A stretch of 64,000 bases of DNA. Source: Chromatiales bacterium (GTDB lineage: Bacteria > Pseudomonadota > Gammaproteobacteria > SpSt-1174). The stretch covers positions 310,001-374,000 of the forward strand of contig JABURS010000043.1 in assembly GCA_014762505.1 (NCBI GenBank), in the 5' to 3' direction. Position 1 is the stretch's first letter; each line of letters opens with the position of its first letter. The notes beneath the pieces are model-generated. The model worked only from the letters and a program-made list of their open reading frames with translations, was not told the DNA's origin and did no database searches. Made by a program: the position numbers and the translations under genes. Of the stretch, positions 49,959 through 58,486 are shown in pieces.

Positions 49959-50609
49959 TCAGCGTGTGCCGTAGAGGACGATGGTCTTGCCGCGGGCATG
50001 CAGCAGGCCCTCGGCCTCCAGCTCCTTCAGCACGCGCCCGGCCATCTCGCGGGAGCAGCCGACCATCTTGGCCAGTTCCTGGCGGGTGATGCGGATCTGC
50101 ATGCCGTCCGGATGGGTCATGGCATCCGGCTGCTTGGCGAGGTTGAGCAGGGTGTGGGCGATACGGCCGGTGACGTCGACATAGGCCAGGTCCATCACCT
50201 TGCGGTTGGTCTCGCGCAGGCGCGCGGCCATCTGCGTGGCCAGGGCGAAGAGGATGTCCGGGTCCTCGTGGGCCACTCGGCGGAACTCGGTATAGGTCAT
50301 CTCGGCGATGGTGCATTCCTGGCGCGCCACCACCAGTGCGGCACGGCCTTCCTCTTCCTCGCTGAACAGGCCCATCTCGCCGAAGAAGTCGCCGGGGTTG
50401 AGATAGGCGAGCACGATCTCGTGATCGTCCTCGTCCTCGATCATTACGCTGACCGAACCCTCGATGATATAGTACAGGGACTCCGGCTTGTCGCCGGCAT
50501 GGATGATGATCGAGCGCGCAGGATAGTGCTTCCGGTGGCAATGCCCCAGGAAGCGTTCCAGCGCCGGGTTCGCCGGCGGTTTCTTGATTCTCAGTTGATC
50601 CATGCGCAT
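49959..50609 (-). CDS. crp: CRP/Vfr-family transcription regulator
   Basis: 216 residues. The N-terminal cyclic-nucleotide fold holds [11 protein letters not shown] and the phosphate-cassette [11 protein letters not shown]; the C-terminal helix-turn-helix [25 protein letters not shown] is very close to E. coli CRP. Relative to E. coli, Arg82 is kept but Ser83 is Ala and Ser128 is Asn, both cAMP contacts. ATG 50609 has AGGAG ten bases upstream; ATG 50603 is possible. It is divergent from an OsmC gene, as crp is from yhfA in E. coli. Confidence 0.93.
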   Translation of the reverse strand: MRMDQLRIKKPPANPALERFLGHCHRKHYPARSIIIHAGDKPESLYYIIEGSVSVMIEDEDDHEIVLAYLNPGDFFGEMGLFSEEEEGRAALVVARQECTIAEMTYTEFRRVAHEDPDILFALATQMAARLRETNRKVMDLAYVDVTGRIAHTLLNLAKQPDAMTHPDGMQIRITRQELAKMVGCSREMAGRVLKELEAEGLLHARGKTIVLYGTR

Positions 50610-50694
50610 GGCGAGGCGTCTCCTGTTTCGCACTCAAGTGTATGCCAAGCCTGACATTTTTGTCGAACGCCAATCTCGGGAAGTGTGACGCATT

Positions 50695-51117
50695 ATGAAA
50701 GCACGTGTGAAGTGGCTGGATTACATGAGTTTTGTCGGCGAAGCCGGCAGCGGCCATTCAGTGGTCATGGATGGCGCCCCCGAGGCGGGTGGCCGCAATC
50801 TGGGCATTCGCCCCATGGAAATGCTGCTGCTCGGCATGGGCGGCTGCACCTCCTTCGATGTGGTGATGATCCTGAAGAAGGCGCGCCAGGAGATCGTCGA
50901 CTGCGAGGTGCATCTGGAGGCCGAGCGCGCCGAGACCGAGCCCAAGGTCTTCACCCGGATCCATGCCCACTTCGTGGTGGTGGGCCGCAACCTCTCCGAG
51001 AAACACGTGCGACGGGCGGTCGAGCTCTCGGCCGAGAAGTACTGCTCCGCCTCCATCATGCTGGGCAAGACGGCCGAGATCACCCACGACTTCGAGATCC
51101 GCGAGGCCTGCGAGTAG
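50695..51117 (+). CDS. OsmC-family protein (YhfA-like)
   Basis: 140 residues. LGIRPMEMLLLGMGGCTSFDVV and AVELSAEKYCSASIML contain the two cysteines that act in peroxide reduction by OsmC/Ohr proteins. The closest context match is E. coli YhfA, which is also divergent from crp. The true substrate is unproven; organic hydroperoxide is the family default. Confidence 0.9.
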   Translation: MKARVKWLDYMSFVGEAGSGHSVVMDGAPEAGGRNLGIRPMEMLLLGMGGCTSFDVVMILKKARQEIVDCEVHLEAERAETEPKVFTRIHAHFVVVGRNLSEKHVRRAVELSAEKYCSASIMLGKTAEITHDFEIREACE

Positions 51118-51138
51118 ACCTGCCATGAGCGAGCGCGC

Positions 51139-52800
51139 ATGAGCAAGGGCGCCAACGCCGCCTTCGATGCCCTGCTGGTGGCCTATTACGAGGCGTGGTT
51201 CCGCTATCACCCCGAGCGTGCGGTGGATGTCGGTATCAACGGCTATGCCGATCGTCTGCGTCCCTTCGACGATGACGAGATCGGCGCCCTGGTCGCGCTC
51301 AACGAGAAACTGCTGGCCGAGCTGGAACTCGTCGCGGTCGACGACCTGAGCCCGGACCGGCGCATCGACCTCGATGTGCTGGAAGGGGCGGCCCATCTCG
51401 AGATCTGCGAGCTGCGCGAATCGGACTGGCGGCACCACAATCCCAATGCCTTCCTGCCGGTGGACGCCATCCACCAGCTGTTTCTCAAGCCCGTCAAGGA
51501 CTTCGCCGGCGCCCTGCGTGCACGGCTGGAACAGATCCCGGCCTATCTGCGCGGTGCCCGCGTGCACCTGCTGCAGACACCGGAGCTGGTGCCGGTGCTG
51601 TGGGCCGAGTCGGCCCACCAGACGGCGCGGGCCGGCGCGGACTACATCCGCTCCCTGGAACGGCATCCGCGGGTGCTGCAGGCCATGGGACGTGAAGGAT
51701 TGCATGGATTCATCGAGCCGGCGGCACGGGCGCTGACCGAGTTCGCCCATTTCCTGGAGGCCGATCTCGGCCCGCGCTGCGAGGGGGACTTCGCCTGCGG
51801 GCGCACCCACTTCGACCGGCTGCTGGCGCAGCGCCATTTCCTGGACGTGGATGCCGATGCCCTGCATGCCTTCGGGCGGCAGCTCTTCGACGTCACCCGC
51901 CGCAACCTGCACGACGTGACCCGGGAGCTCAGCGGTCAGGACGATCCGGCCGTGTTGCAGGCGCGAATCCAGGCCGAGCATCCGGACGCCGAGGGGCTGG
52001 TGGCGGCCTATCGCGAGGCCATGGAGCGGGCGCATGCCTTCGTCGTCGAGCGGGACCTGGTCACGGTGCCGGATGCCCAGGCCCTGCACGTCGTCGAGAC
52101 GCCCGCCTTCCTGCGCCACCAGATCCCCTTTGCCGCCTATGTGGAGCCGGCGGCCAACGACCCGGCGCAGACCGGCCATTACTACGTGACGCCGCCGGTG
52201 GACGAGGCCGGGCTGGGCGAGCACCATGCCCTGGGCATCGCCCATACCGGGGTGCACGAGGCCTGGCCCGGACACCACCTGCAGTTCGTCACCGCCCACC
52301 GGCGGCCCGAATCGCGCAGCCTGCCGCGGCTGCTCAACCCCTCGGCCACGCTCTACGAGGGCTGGGCGCTGTACTGCGAGTCGCTGATGCACGAGCAGGG
52401 TTTCCTCGATTGTCCCGAGTCGCGCTTCGTGTTGCTGCAGGACCGCCTGTGGCGTGCCCTGCGCATCCTCATCGACGTGGAGCTGCATACCCGGGGCCTG
52501 CCGCTGGACGAGGCCGCCGAGCGCATGGTCGAGGCCCTGGGCTTCGGCTATTCTCAGGCCATGGGCGAGCTCACCTGGTATAGCCAGGCGCCCACCGTGC
52601 CCATGGGCTATGCCACCGGCTGGGGGCTGGTCAACGCCGTGCGCGACCGGTTAAGGTTGTCCCCCGACTTCGCCCTCAAGGGCTTCCATGACAGGCTGCT
52701 GGCCAGCGGTTCCATCGCCCTGCCGCTGGTGATACGCCGCCAGTTCGGCGAGCAGGCCTGGCAGTCGGCCCGCAACATGATCTTCGGCGCCGGGGCCTGA
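51139..52800 (+). CDS. DUF885 family metallopeptidase-like protein
   Basis: 553 residues, mostly helical, cytoplasmic (no signal peptide). The zinc motif reads HEAWPGHHLQ near residue 374, the HEGxPGHH form of the DUF885 family, followed by ATLYEGWALYCESLM. Family members are thought to be zinc peptidases related to carboxypeptidases, but few are characterised. It follows the OsmC gene by 21 bp. Confidence 0.85.
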   Translation: MSKGANAAFDALLVAYYEAWFRYHPERAVDVGINGYADRLRPFDDDEIGALVALNEKLLAELELVAVDDLSPDRRIDLDVLEGAAHLEICELRESDWRHHNPNAFLPVDAIHQLFLKPVKDFAGALRARLEQIPAYLRGARVHLLQTPELVPVLWAESAHQTARAGADYIRSLERHPRVLQAMGREGLHGFIEPAARALTEFAHFLEADLGPRCEGDFACGRTHFDRLLAQRHFLDVDADALHAFGRQLFDVTRRNLHDVTRELSGQDDPAVLQARIQAEHPDAEGLVAAYREAMERAHAFVVERDLVTVPDAQALHVVETPAFLRHQIPFAAYVEPAANDPAQTGHYYVTPPVDEAGLGEHHALGIAHTGVHEAWPGHHLQFVTAHRRPESRSLPRLLNPSATLYEGWALYCESLMHEQGFLDCPESRFVLLQDRLWRALRILIDVELHTRGLPLDEAAERMVEALGFGYSQAMGELTWYSQAPTVPMGYATGWGLVNAVRDRLRLSPDFALKGFHDRLLASGSIALPLVIRRQFGEQAWQSARNMIFGAGA

Positions 52801-52832
52801 CCGGCCCGCGCCACAACCGACGGAGGTACGCC

Positions 52833-53243
52833 GTGTCGAATCGTCCCCCCGCCACCGGCGGCATGCGCCACGTGGCCCTGAACGTCCGGGATCTGCCTGC
52901 CTGTGAGCACTTCTACGTGGACCTGCTGGGCATGCAGGTGGAATGGCGGCCCGATCCCGACAACCTCTACCTCTGCTCGGGGTGCGACAATCTCGCGCTG
53001 CACAAGGCCGCCGGCGAGATACTCGACCACGGTCAGCGCCTGGACCACATCGGCTTCATCCTGCGCGCCGAGGCAGATGTGGACGCCTGGTACGCCTTCC
53101 TCACCGCCCATGACGTGCCGGTGGAGAAGCCGCCGCGCACCCATCGCGACGGGGCCCGCAGCTTCTACTGCCGGGACCCGGAGGGCAATGTGGTGCAGAT
53201 GATCTATCATCCCCCTATCGCCGCGGCCTGCCGGGACGCCTGA
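52833..53243 (+). CDS. VOC (glyoxalase/dioxygenase-like) protein
   Basis: 136 residues from a GTG start, set by GGAGGT six bases upstream. Two beta-alpha-beta-beta-beta units are seen: MRHVALNVRDLPACEHFYVD and LDHIGFILRAEADVDAWYAF. Metal ligands appear to be His in RHVALNV and LDHIGF, and the C-terminal GNVVQMIYHP has Gln where many members have Glu. The substrate is unknown. It is 32 bp after the DUF885 gene. Confidence 0.85.
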   Translation: MSNRPPATGGMRHVALNVRDLPACEHFYVDLLGMQVEWRPDPDNLYLCSGCDNLALHKAAGEILDHGQRLDHIGFILRAEADVDAWYAFLTAHDVPVEKPPRTHRDGARSFYCRDPEGNVVQMIYHPPIAAACRDA

Positions 53244-53368
53244 GCCGGGCCCGGGGGCGAAAAACCACTGTGATCGGGGCTGTGCTGTGGCACAATGGCG
53301 CCCCTTTTTCTTTGCCGAAGGCCTGGCCTGTCCGGGCCCGTTGATCGATATACCGGAGGACACCCTCG

Positions 53369-54178
53369 TTGGTTGAGCGCATGAACAGGAAGCTGAAGCT
53401 GCACGGGTTCAACAACCTGACCAAGACCCTCAGCTTCAACATCTACGATATCTGCTACGCGAAGGACGAGCATCATCGTCAGGAGTACATCGAGTACATC
53501 GACGAGGTGTACAACGCCGAGCGCCTGACGCAGATCCTGACGGACGTGGTGGATATCATCGGCGCGAACATCCTGGATATCTCGCGCCAGGACTATGATC
53601 CCCAGGGCGCCAGCGTGACCATGCTCATCTCCGAGGAGCCGGTGGCGGCCGAGCACCTCACCAACACGCCCGCTCCGGGCCCGCTGCCGGACACGGTCGT
53701 CGCGCACCTGGACAAGAGCCACGTCACGGTACACACGTATCCGGAAAGCCATCCGGACAACGGGATCAGCACCTTCCGCGCGGACATCGACGTCTCCACC
53801 TGCGGGCGTATCTCGCCGCTGCGCGCGCTCAACTACCTGATCCACAGCTTCGACTCGGATATCGTCACGCTGGACTATCGCGTGCGCGGCTTCACCCGCG
53901 ACATCCGCGGCAAGAAGCACTTCATCGATCACAAGATCACCTCGATCCAGAACTACCTGTCGCGCGATACCAAGCGCCGCTACGAGATGATCGACGTCAA
54001 CGTCTACCAGGAATACCTCTTCCACACGAAGATGATCCTGAAGGAATTCGACATCGACAACTATCTCTTCGGCCTGGGGCGTGGCGATTACAGCGCCAAG
54101 GAATTGCGCGAGATCGAGAAGCGCCTGCGTCGCGAGATGCAGGAGATCTTCTACGGGCAGAACATGACCGGCGTCTGA
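53369..54178 (+). CDS. speD: S-adenosylmethionine decarboxylase proenzyme
   Basis: 269 residues, the E. coli class (264 residues). It makes decarboxylated SAM for spermidine synthesis. The chain cleaves itself between K116 and S117 in [10 protein letters not shown], turning the serine into pyruvate. [17 protein letters not shown] and [17 protein letters not shown] are near-identical to E. coli. GGAGGA lies 8 bases before TTG 53369, which supports that unusual start; ATG 53381 would be 20 bases from it. A strong terminator follows. Confidence 0.95.
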   Translation: MVERMNRKLKLHGFNNLTKTLSFNIYDICYAKDEHHRQEYIEYIDEVYNAERLTQILTDVVDIIGANILDISRQDYDPQGASVTMLISEEPVAAEHLTNTPAPGPLPDTVVAHLDKSHVTVHTYPESHPDNGISTFRADIDVSTCGRISPLRALNYLIHSFDSDIVTLDYRVRGFTRDIRGKKHFIDHKITSIQNYLSRDTKRRYEMIDVNVYQEYLFHTKMILKEFDIDNYLFGLGRGDYSAKELREIEKRLRREMQEIFYGQNMTGV

Positions 54179-54195
54179 GCCGGCAGGTTTGTCGC

Positions 54196-54233
54196 CCACG
54201 AAAAAGCCCCGGCATGCCGGGGCTTTTTCGTGG
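54196..54233. terminator. Bidirectional terminator between speD and coq7
   Basis: A perfect 38-base palindrome: CCACGAAAAAGCCCCGGC pairs with its complement around the centre at 54214/54215. A T5 run follows the GC stem on either strand, so it ends both the speD and coq7 transcripts. Confidence 0.93.
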
Positions 54234-54249
54234 TGGCGCCTGAGGCGCG

Positions 54250-54894
54250 CTACAGCCAGTAGGCCGTCTTCGTCATCACCTTCGACATCAGTGGCATCAG
54301 GAAGCGGCGCACGGGCAGGGGCAGCTTGGCGCCGCCCGCCTCCAGCGCCACCGTCGCATGGTGCGCCTCGTCCTCTTTCATCTGCTGCAGGATGGCGCGG
54401 CTCTTGTGGTCATCGGCCGGCAGTCTTTCGAGGTGTTCCTCCAGGTGGCGCACCACCTGATACTCGGTCTCGGTGACGAAGCCCAGGCTCCACTTGTCGC
54501 CGATGGCGCCGGCCACGGCGCCGATGGTGAAGGACCCCCAGTACCAGAACGGGCCGAGGTAGCTCCGGTGGCTGCCGAGCTCGCCGATGCGTTTTTCCGT
54601 CCAGGCGAGGTGATCGTTCTCCTCCATTGCCGCACGCTGCATCTGCTCGCGGATGTCCTCGCGTTTCGCCGTCAGCGCCTGGCCCTGGTACAGCCCCTGG
54701 GCCGAGACCTCGCCGGCATGGTTGATGCGCATCAGCCGCCCGGCCAGGTCGCGCTCGGCGTCGGTCATGTCCGCCTTCTCCGGCAGGTCGTCGGCGGGAT
54801 TCGGCCGCTCGGTCACCGGCGGCCGGCCATGCACGGTGCGCAGCGACTGGTCGATCTCGGCGAGGAACTGGTCGATGAGGGTCATTTTTCGCAT
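54250..54894 (-). CDS. coq7: Ubiquinone biosynthesis hydroxylase Coq7
   Basis: 214 residues. This di-iron monooxygenase hydroxylates demethoxyubiquinone. Iron ligands are visible in INHAGEVSAQ (Glu), MEENDHLAW (Glu, His), LEEHLERL (Glu) and DEAHHA (Glu, His). ATG 54894 (MRKMTLIDQF) aligns with other Coq7 N termini; ATG 54885 is possible. Presence of coq7 shows that aerobic ubiquinone synthesis occurs. Confidence 0.94.
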   Translation of the reverse strand: MRKMTLIDQFLAEIDQSLRTVHGRPPVTERPNPADDLPEKADMTDAERDLAGRLMRINHAGEVSAQGLYQGQALTAKREDIREQMQRAAMEENDHLAWTEKRIGELGSHRSYLGPFWYWGSFTIGAVAGAIGDKWSLGFVTETEYQVVRHLEEHLERLPADDHKSRAILQQMKEDEAHHATVALEAGGAKLPLPVRRFLMPLMSKVMTKTAYWL

Positions 54895-54963
54895 GCGGGA
54901 AGAGTACTGCCCGGGCCAGGGTGGGGCAAGGGGGCGTCTTCCGGCTGGACCGGAGGATGCGAT

Positions 54964-55530
54964 TCAGGCCGGCCGTTCGTCGGTCGCGTACCCGCGCAGG
55001 ACCTGCCTGTCCGGCCGGTCACCCGCCTGGCCGGCGAGCCAGACGATGGTGCGGATACGTGCCTGCAGGATGCGCGCACGTTCCGCCTCGTCCACCCCCG
55101 GTACGTGGCGCAGGCTGACGGCGTTCATGTGCAGGCCCCGCTCCCTCGCCGGGACATCGAGGTCGGCCATCAGGCGCCTGACCAGCGGCAGGGTGAGGGC
55201 ACGCGGGTCGGGGGCGGGCGTCATGTCGCCAAAGAGATGGACGAGACTGCCGCCGGGGGGCAGGTGGTCGATGACGGCGCGATGGCAGGCCACGGGGGGA
55301 TAGGCGGTATAGCCCTGGCCGGGCAGCTCCAGCAGCAGGGCGGCGTGGTTGATGAAGGCGCGGGGTGTCGTGTCGAGGCCGGCCAGCTCGTCGTTGATGG
55401 CCGCGAGATTGCCCGGGTCCGCGCGGAGCGTGACCGCTTGCAGGCCGGCCTCGGCGAGCGCCGTTTCCAGCAGGCTGGCCAGCGGTTCGCGGATGCCGCC
55501 GAGCAGCACGGTGCAGGCGTCCGGCGTCAT
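54964..55530 (-). CDS. Hypothetical protein coupled to dinB, faint SDR-like fold
   Basis: 188 residues, not recognised. It begins at ATG 55530 inside the dinB stop (ATGA), so it is coupled to dinB. The start CTVLLGGIREPLASLLETAL, AFINHAALLLELPG and RGLHMNAVSLRHVPG are placed like the nucleotide loop, NAG region and NxVxPG segment of short-chain dehydrogenases, but the glycine motif and catalytic Tyr-x3-Lys are missing. No signal peptide or membrane helix. GC content and third-base bias fit a real gene. Confidence 0.7.
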   Translation of the reverse strand: MTPDACTVLLGGIREPLASLLETALAEAGLQAVTLRADPGNLAAINDELAGLDTTPRAFINHAALLLELPGQGYTAYPPVACHRAVIDHLPPGGSLVHLFGDMTPAPDPRALTLPLVRRLMADLDVPARERGLHMNAVSLRHVPGVDEAERARILQARIRTIVWLAGQAGDRPDRQVLRGYATDERPA

Positions 55531-56603
55531 GTCCCGTAGTCCAGTCCCAGCTGTTCGGCGGTCCCCTGGGTCTGCGGCGCGAAGCGCACACCGAGTCCCA
55601 CCAGGCGCACCGGGCGGGCGCCGCGCCGCCAGGCGGCAGCAAGCATCTCGCGGTAGCGGGCAGGGTCGGGACGGGTGCCCGTGGTCTGCAGGGTGGTGCT
55701 GCGGAAGTCGTCGAACTTCAGCTTCACGAACAGGGTCTGCACGGGCGCGGCCTGGCGCTGGCGGGCGCGCTCGAGCCGGACGAGGAGTTGCCGGTAGAGG
55801 GGCTGCAGCTCGGCCTCGATGGCGGCGACGTCCGGCAGGTCCTCGACGAAGGTCTCTTCCACGCTCACCGACTTGCGCTCGCGCGTGACCTCGACGGGAC
55901 GCGCGTCGATGCCGAAGCTGAGTTCGTGCAGGCGCTGGCCGAAGCTGCCGAAGCGGCGCAGCATCTCGGCCACCGGCACCTGCTGCAGCTCGCCGCAGGT
56001 GGTCACCCCCATCGCCCGGAGGCGGCGCGCCGTGGCCGCGCCCACGCCCGGTATCCGTTTCACCGGCAGGGCGGGCATGAAGGCCGGGATGTCCTGCGGA
56101 CGGATCACGTACTGGCCGTCGGGCTTGTTCCAGTCGCTCGCCACCTTGGCCAGGAACTTGTTCGGCGCGATGCCGGCCGAGGCGGTGAGGCCGGTCTCCT
56201 CGAGGATGCGCCGGCGGATGGCCTCGGCCATGCGCGTGGCGCTGCCCCGGTGGTGGGGCAGGCCGGTGACGTCGAGGTAGGCCTCGTCCAGGGAGAGGGG
56301 TTCGATACGGTCGGTGAACTCGGCGAAGATGGCCCGGATGCGGCGCGACTCGGCGCGGTAGACCTCCATGCGCACGGGCAGCAGCACGAGGTCGGGGCAT
56401 AGCCGGAGCGCGTGGGCGGTGGCCATGGCCGAGCGCACGCCGAAGACGCGCGCCTCGTAGCTCGCGGTGGTGATCACGCCGCGCCGCTCGGCGGTCCCGC
56501 CCACGGCGATGGCCCGGCCGCGCAGCCCGGGATCATCGCGCATCTCGATGGCCGCGTAGAAGCAGTCCATGTCCACGTGGATGATCTTGCGCGGGGCGGT
56601 CAT
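55527..56603 (-). CDS. dinB: DNA polymerase IV
   Basis: 358 residues. A Y-family translesion polymerase: IIHVDMDCFYAAIEMRD, ASYEARVFGVRSAM, the catalytic SLDEAYLDVTG, and the helix-hairpin-helix PVKRIPGVGAATARRL. The little-finger domain ends with EQLGLDY, a plausible beta-clamp binding peptide. No LexA box was identified upstream. It is followed by the coupled 188-residue gene. Confidence 0.96.
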   Translation of the reverse strand: MTAPRKIIHVDMDCFYAAIEMRDDPGLRGRAIAVGGTAERRGVITTASYEARVFGVRSAMATAHALRLCPDLVLLPVRMEVYRAESRRIRAIFAEFTDRIEPLSLDEAYLDVTGLPHHRGSATRMAEAIRRRILEETGLTASAGIAPNKFLAKVASDWNKPDGQYVIRPQDIPAFMPALPVKRIPGVGAATARRLRAMGVTTCGELQQVPVAEMLRRFGSFGQRLHELSFGIDARPVEVTRERKSVSVEETFVEDLPDVAAIEAELQPLYRQLLVRLERARQRQAAPVQTLFVKLKFDDFRSTTLQTTGTRPDPARYREMLAAAWRRGARPVRLVGLGVRFAPQTQGTAEQLGLDYGT

Positions 56604-56630
56604 GACGGGCGGATGACCGGGGCGGCGGGC

Positions 56631-56879
56631 TCAGGCGTTGCCCCGGGCCTCCCACTGGGCCGGGGTGTAGGTCTTCAGCGCGAGGGCGTGGATGCTGCCG
56701 TCGGCGATGTGCGGGTTGACGATGCCGTAGACGAGCTGGTGCTGCTTGAGCATGGACAGCCCCTCGAAGGCCTCGCTGATGACCGTGGCGCTGAGGTTGC
56801 AGCCCTCGCCGCTGAGTTCCACGGTGGTGCTGCCCGGCAGGCCGTCCTCGATCATCTTCTTCACGTCGTCGATATTCAT
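56631..56879 (-). CDS. BolA/IbaG-family protein
   Basis: 82 residues. NIDDVKKMIEDGLPGSTTVELSG-type start, CNLSATVISEAFEGLSMLKQHQLVYG and a C-terminal IHALALKTYTPAQW match the YrbA/IbaG branch of BolA. These proteins bind iron-sulfur clusters with monothiol glutaredoxins; the Cys in GEGCNLS and a C-terminal His could take part. It stands 27 bp upstream of dinB. Confidence 0.92.
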   Translation of the reverse strand: MNIDDVKKMIEDGLPGSTTVELSGEGCNLSATVISEAFEGLSMLKQHQLVYGIVNPHIADGSIHALALKTYTPAQWEARGNA

Positions 56880-56974
56880 GTGGCGATGCTGTGTCGTGTG
56901 AGCGAGGGCGAAGGATAGCGCAGGGCGCGGGGACGGGTACAGATTCAGGCCCCCGCGCGGGGTTATTGCCGGGC

Positions 56975-57865
56975 TCAGGTCGGGCTGTCGTGGTCGTCGA
57001 GCTCGCGCACGATGATGCCGTCGGTGGCCCCGGGGTCGATGCCCAGGTAGCGGCTGATGGGCGGCATCTGCCGCTCCAGCACGGCCTCGATCTGGCGCGA
57101 CATTAGGTGCTGGCGATTCACGCCCTCCACCCAGCCGTAGATGGAGGTGCGCAGGTGTTCGAGGTCGTGGATGTTGACGTGGATGTCGTGCACCACGCGC
57201 CGGTACTCGGCGAGCGTGGGGTTCACGTCCAGCGCGGCGAAGATGGCTTTCAGCGCCTCGAGCATCTCGCGGGCGTTCTCGGCCAGGCCGAGTGCGGCCG
57301 GCGTGATCTCCACCGTTCCCTCCGTGCCCGAATCCACCCAGATGTTGAAGCTCATCTGCTGCAGCGAGTGATACAGCGGTTCCTCCGAGATCAGGAACAG
57401 CAGCAGGTTCTGCGGGTTGGCCTTGAGCGTCATGTCGCCATAGGACCACTGCAGGCTGCGGATGAAGTCGGCGAGGCGCAGGTGCTGCCTGAACGGGGCG
57501 AGCTGCAGCTGATCGAGGATGAGGATGCTGCGCTCGCCCTCGCTCAGGGCGCAGGCCTCGCTCATCACCCGGTCGAGCTCGTTCACCGGCGCCTCGCCGA
57601 CGTGCTCCTCTTCCTCGGGCGGGCGCGGGATGCGCACCGGCTCGGGCGCCTCCGGGCGGTCGTCGAATTCGTGATAGAGCACCTGGGCGTAGTCCAGCGC
57701 CTGGGCCAGGGCGTTGGCGAAGGCGGTCTTGCGCCGGCCGGTCTCGCCCTCCACGTTGAGACAGCGCAGGTGCTCCACGGGCGCGCCGAGCAGGCAGCGC
57801 ACCGGGTAGTCGTAGTCGGCGTTGGACAGGAAGCCGTGGTCGGCGAGGCGTCTGGCGAGAGTCAT
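56975..57865 (-). CDS. Conserved ATPase-like protein with altered Walker A
   Basis: 296 residues. CLNVEGETGRRKTAFANALAQ resembles a P-loop but has Arg where the glycine before Lys-Thr should be (GxxGxRKT). SILILDQLQLAPF looks like a Walker B strand. An acidic proline-rich linker (about 75-95) separates them. The C-terminal half is helical (LAENAREMLEALKAIFAALD). I do not recognise a named family; an AAA-like ATP binder is the best reading. It lies 40 bp after the DUF6231 gene on the same strand. Confidence 0.7.
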   Translation of the reverse strand: MTLARRLADHGFLSNADYDYPVRCLLGAPVEHLRCLNVEGETGRRKTAFANALAQALDYAQVLYHEFDDRPEAPEPVRIPRPPEEEEHVGEAPVNELDRVMSEACALSEGERSILILDQLQLAPFRQHLRLADFIRSLQWSYGDMTLKANPQNLLLFLISEEPLYHSLQQMSFNIWVDSGTEGTVEITPAALGLAENAREMLEALKAIFAALDVNPTLAEYRRVVHDIHVNIHDLEHLRTSIYGWVEGVNRQHLMSRQIEAVLERQMPPISRYLGIDPGATDGIIVRELDDHDSPT

Positions 57866-57905
57866 GCGCTGATTATTGGCAAGTCGGGCGGGGGCATCAA
57901 GCGGC

Positions 57906-58415
57906 CTACCAGCGCGCCTTGTCCCACATCTGCGGGTTGGCCCAGAAACGCGGGTTCAGCCAGTCCGGCGTGAGCTTGTAGTCGTAGAGGTCGAAGCGGT
58001 AGAGCTCCAGCGGCCGTCCGTCGTGTTCGAAGCAGGCGAGCCGGCGCAGGCCCAGCGCCACCATGTCGGTGAGCGTCCAGTACGAGCGCAGGCCGGGCCA
58101 GTCCTCGCCGATGGGCAGCAGGATCAGCAGGCGCTCGGCCACGCGATCGCGCAGCAGCGCCACCAGCTGCTCCGCCTGCGCTCGCTCCAGCCGTTCCAGG
58201 CAGTTGGCGACCAGTACCACGTCGTGCCGCTCCAGGCCATCGGCCTCGTCGGGGGCGATGTCGGCGATGTGCCGGCAGGGCGTCTGCGGGTGGGCCGCCT
58301 GCCAGGGCGCGAACGCCGCCTCGGCGTCTGCCCCGATGGCCAGCAGCGAATGCGGCGGGTGCTGGCGGAACAGGTGCTCGAGCGCAGGCTGGCAGAGGGT
58401 GCTGGGGTAGGTCAT
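57906..58415 (-). CDS. DUF6231-like protein, methyltransferase-like fold
   Basis: 169 residues. LLAIGADAEAAF, DVVLVANCLERLERAQAEQLVA and RLLILLPIGEDWP follow the strand pattern of class I methyltransferases, but the glycine-rich SAM loop is weak. The C terminus LYRFDLYDYKLTPDWLNPRFWANPQMW is strongly conserved in gammaproteobacterial proteins I recall as DUF6231. Function unknown. It is divergent from the Ycf46-like gene. Confidence 0.7.
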   Translation of the reverse strand: MTYPSTLCQPALEHLFRQHPPHSLLAIGADAEAAFAPWQAAHPQTPCRHIADIAPDEADGLERHDVVLVANCLERLERAQAEQLVALLRDRVAERLLILLPIGEDWPGLRSYWTLTDMVALGLRRLACFEHDGRPLELYRFDLYDYKLTPDWLNPRFWANPQMWDKARW

Positions 58416-58486
58416 CGTGTGTCGGTCTGGGTATCGATAGAGCCATGCTATGATGCGCCCATCCCGGGCGTCATGAAACCCGTCGC

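Noticed and set aside
50610-50694. CRP self-binding site between crp and the OsmC gene
   Set aside because: Only a TGTGA half-site (near 50683) is present without a TCACA partner at the right spacing.
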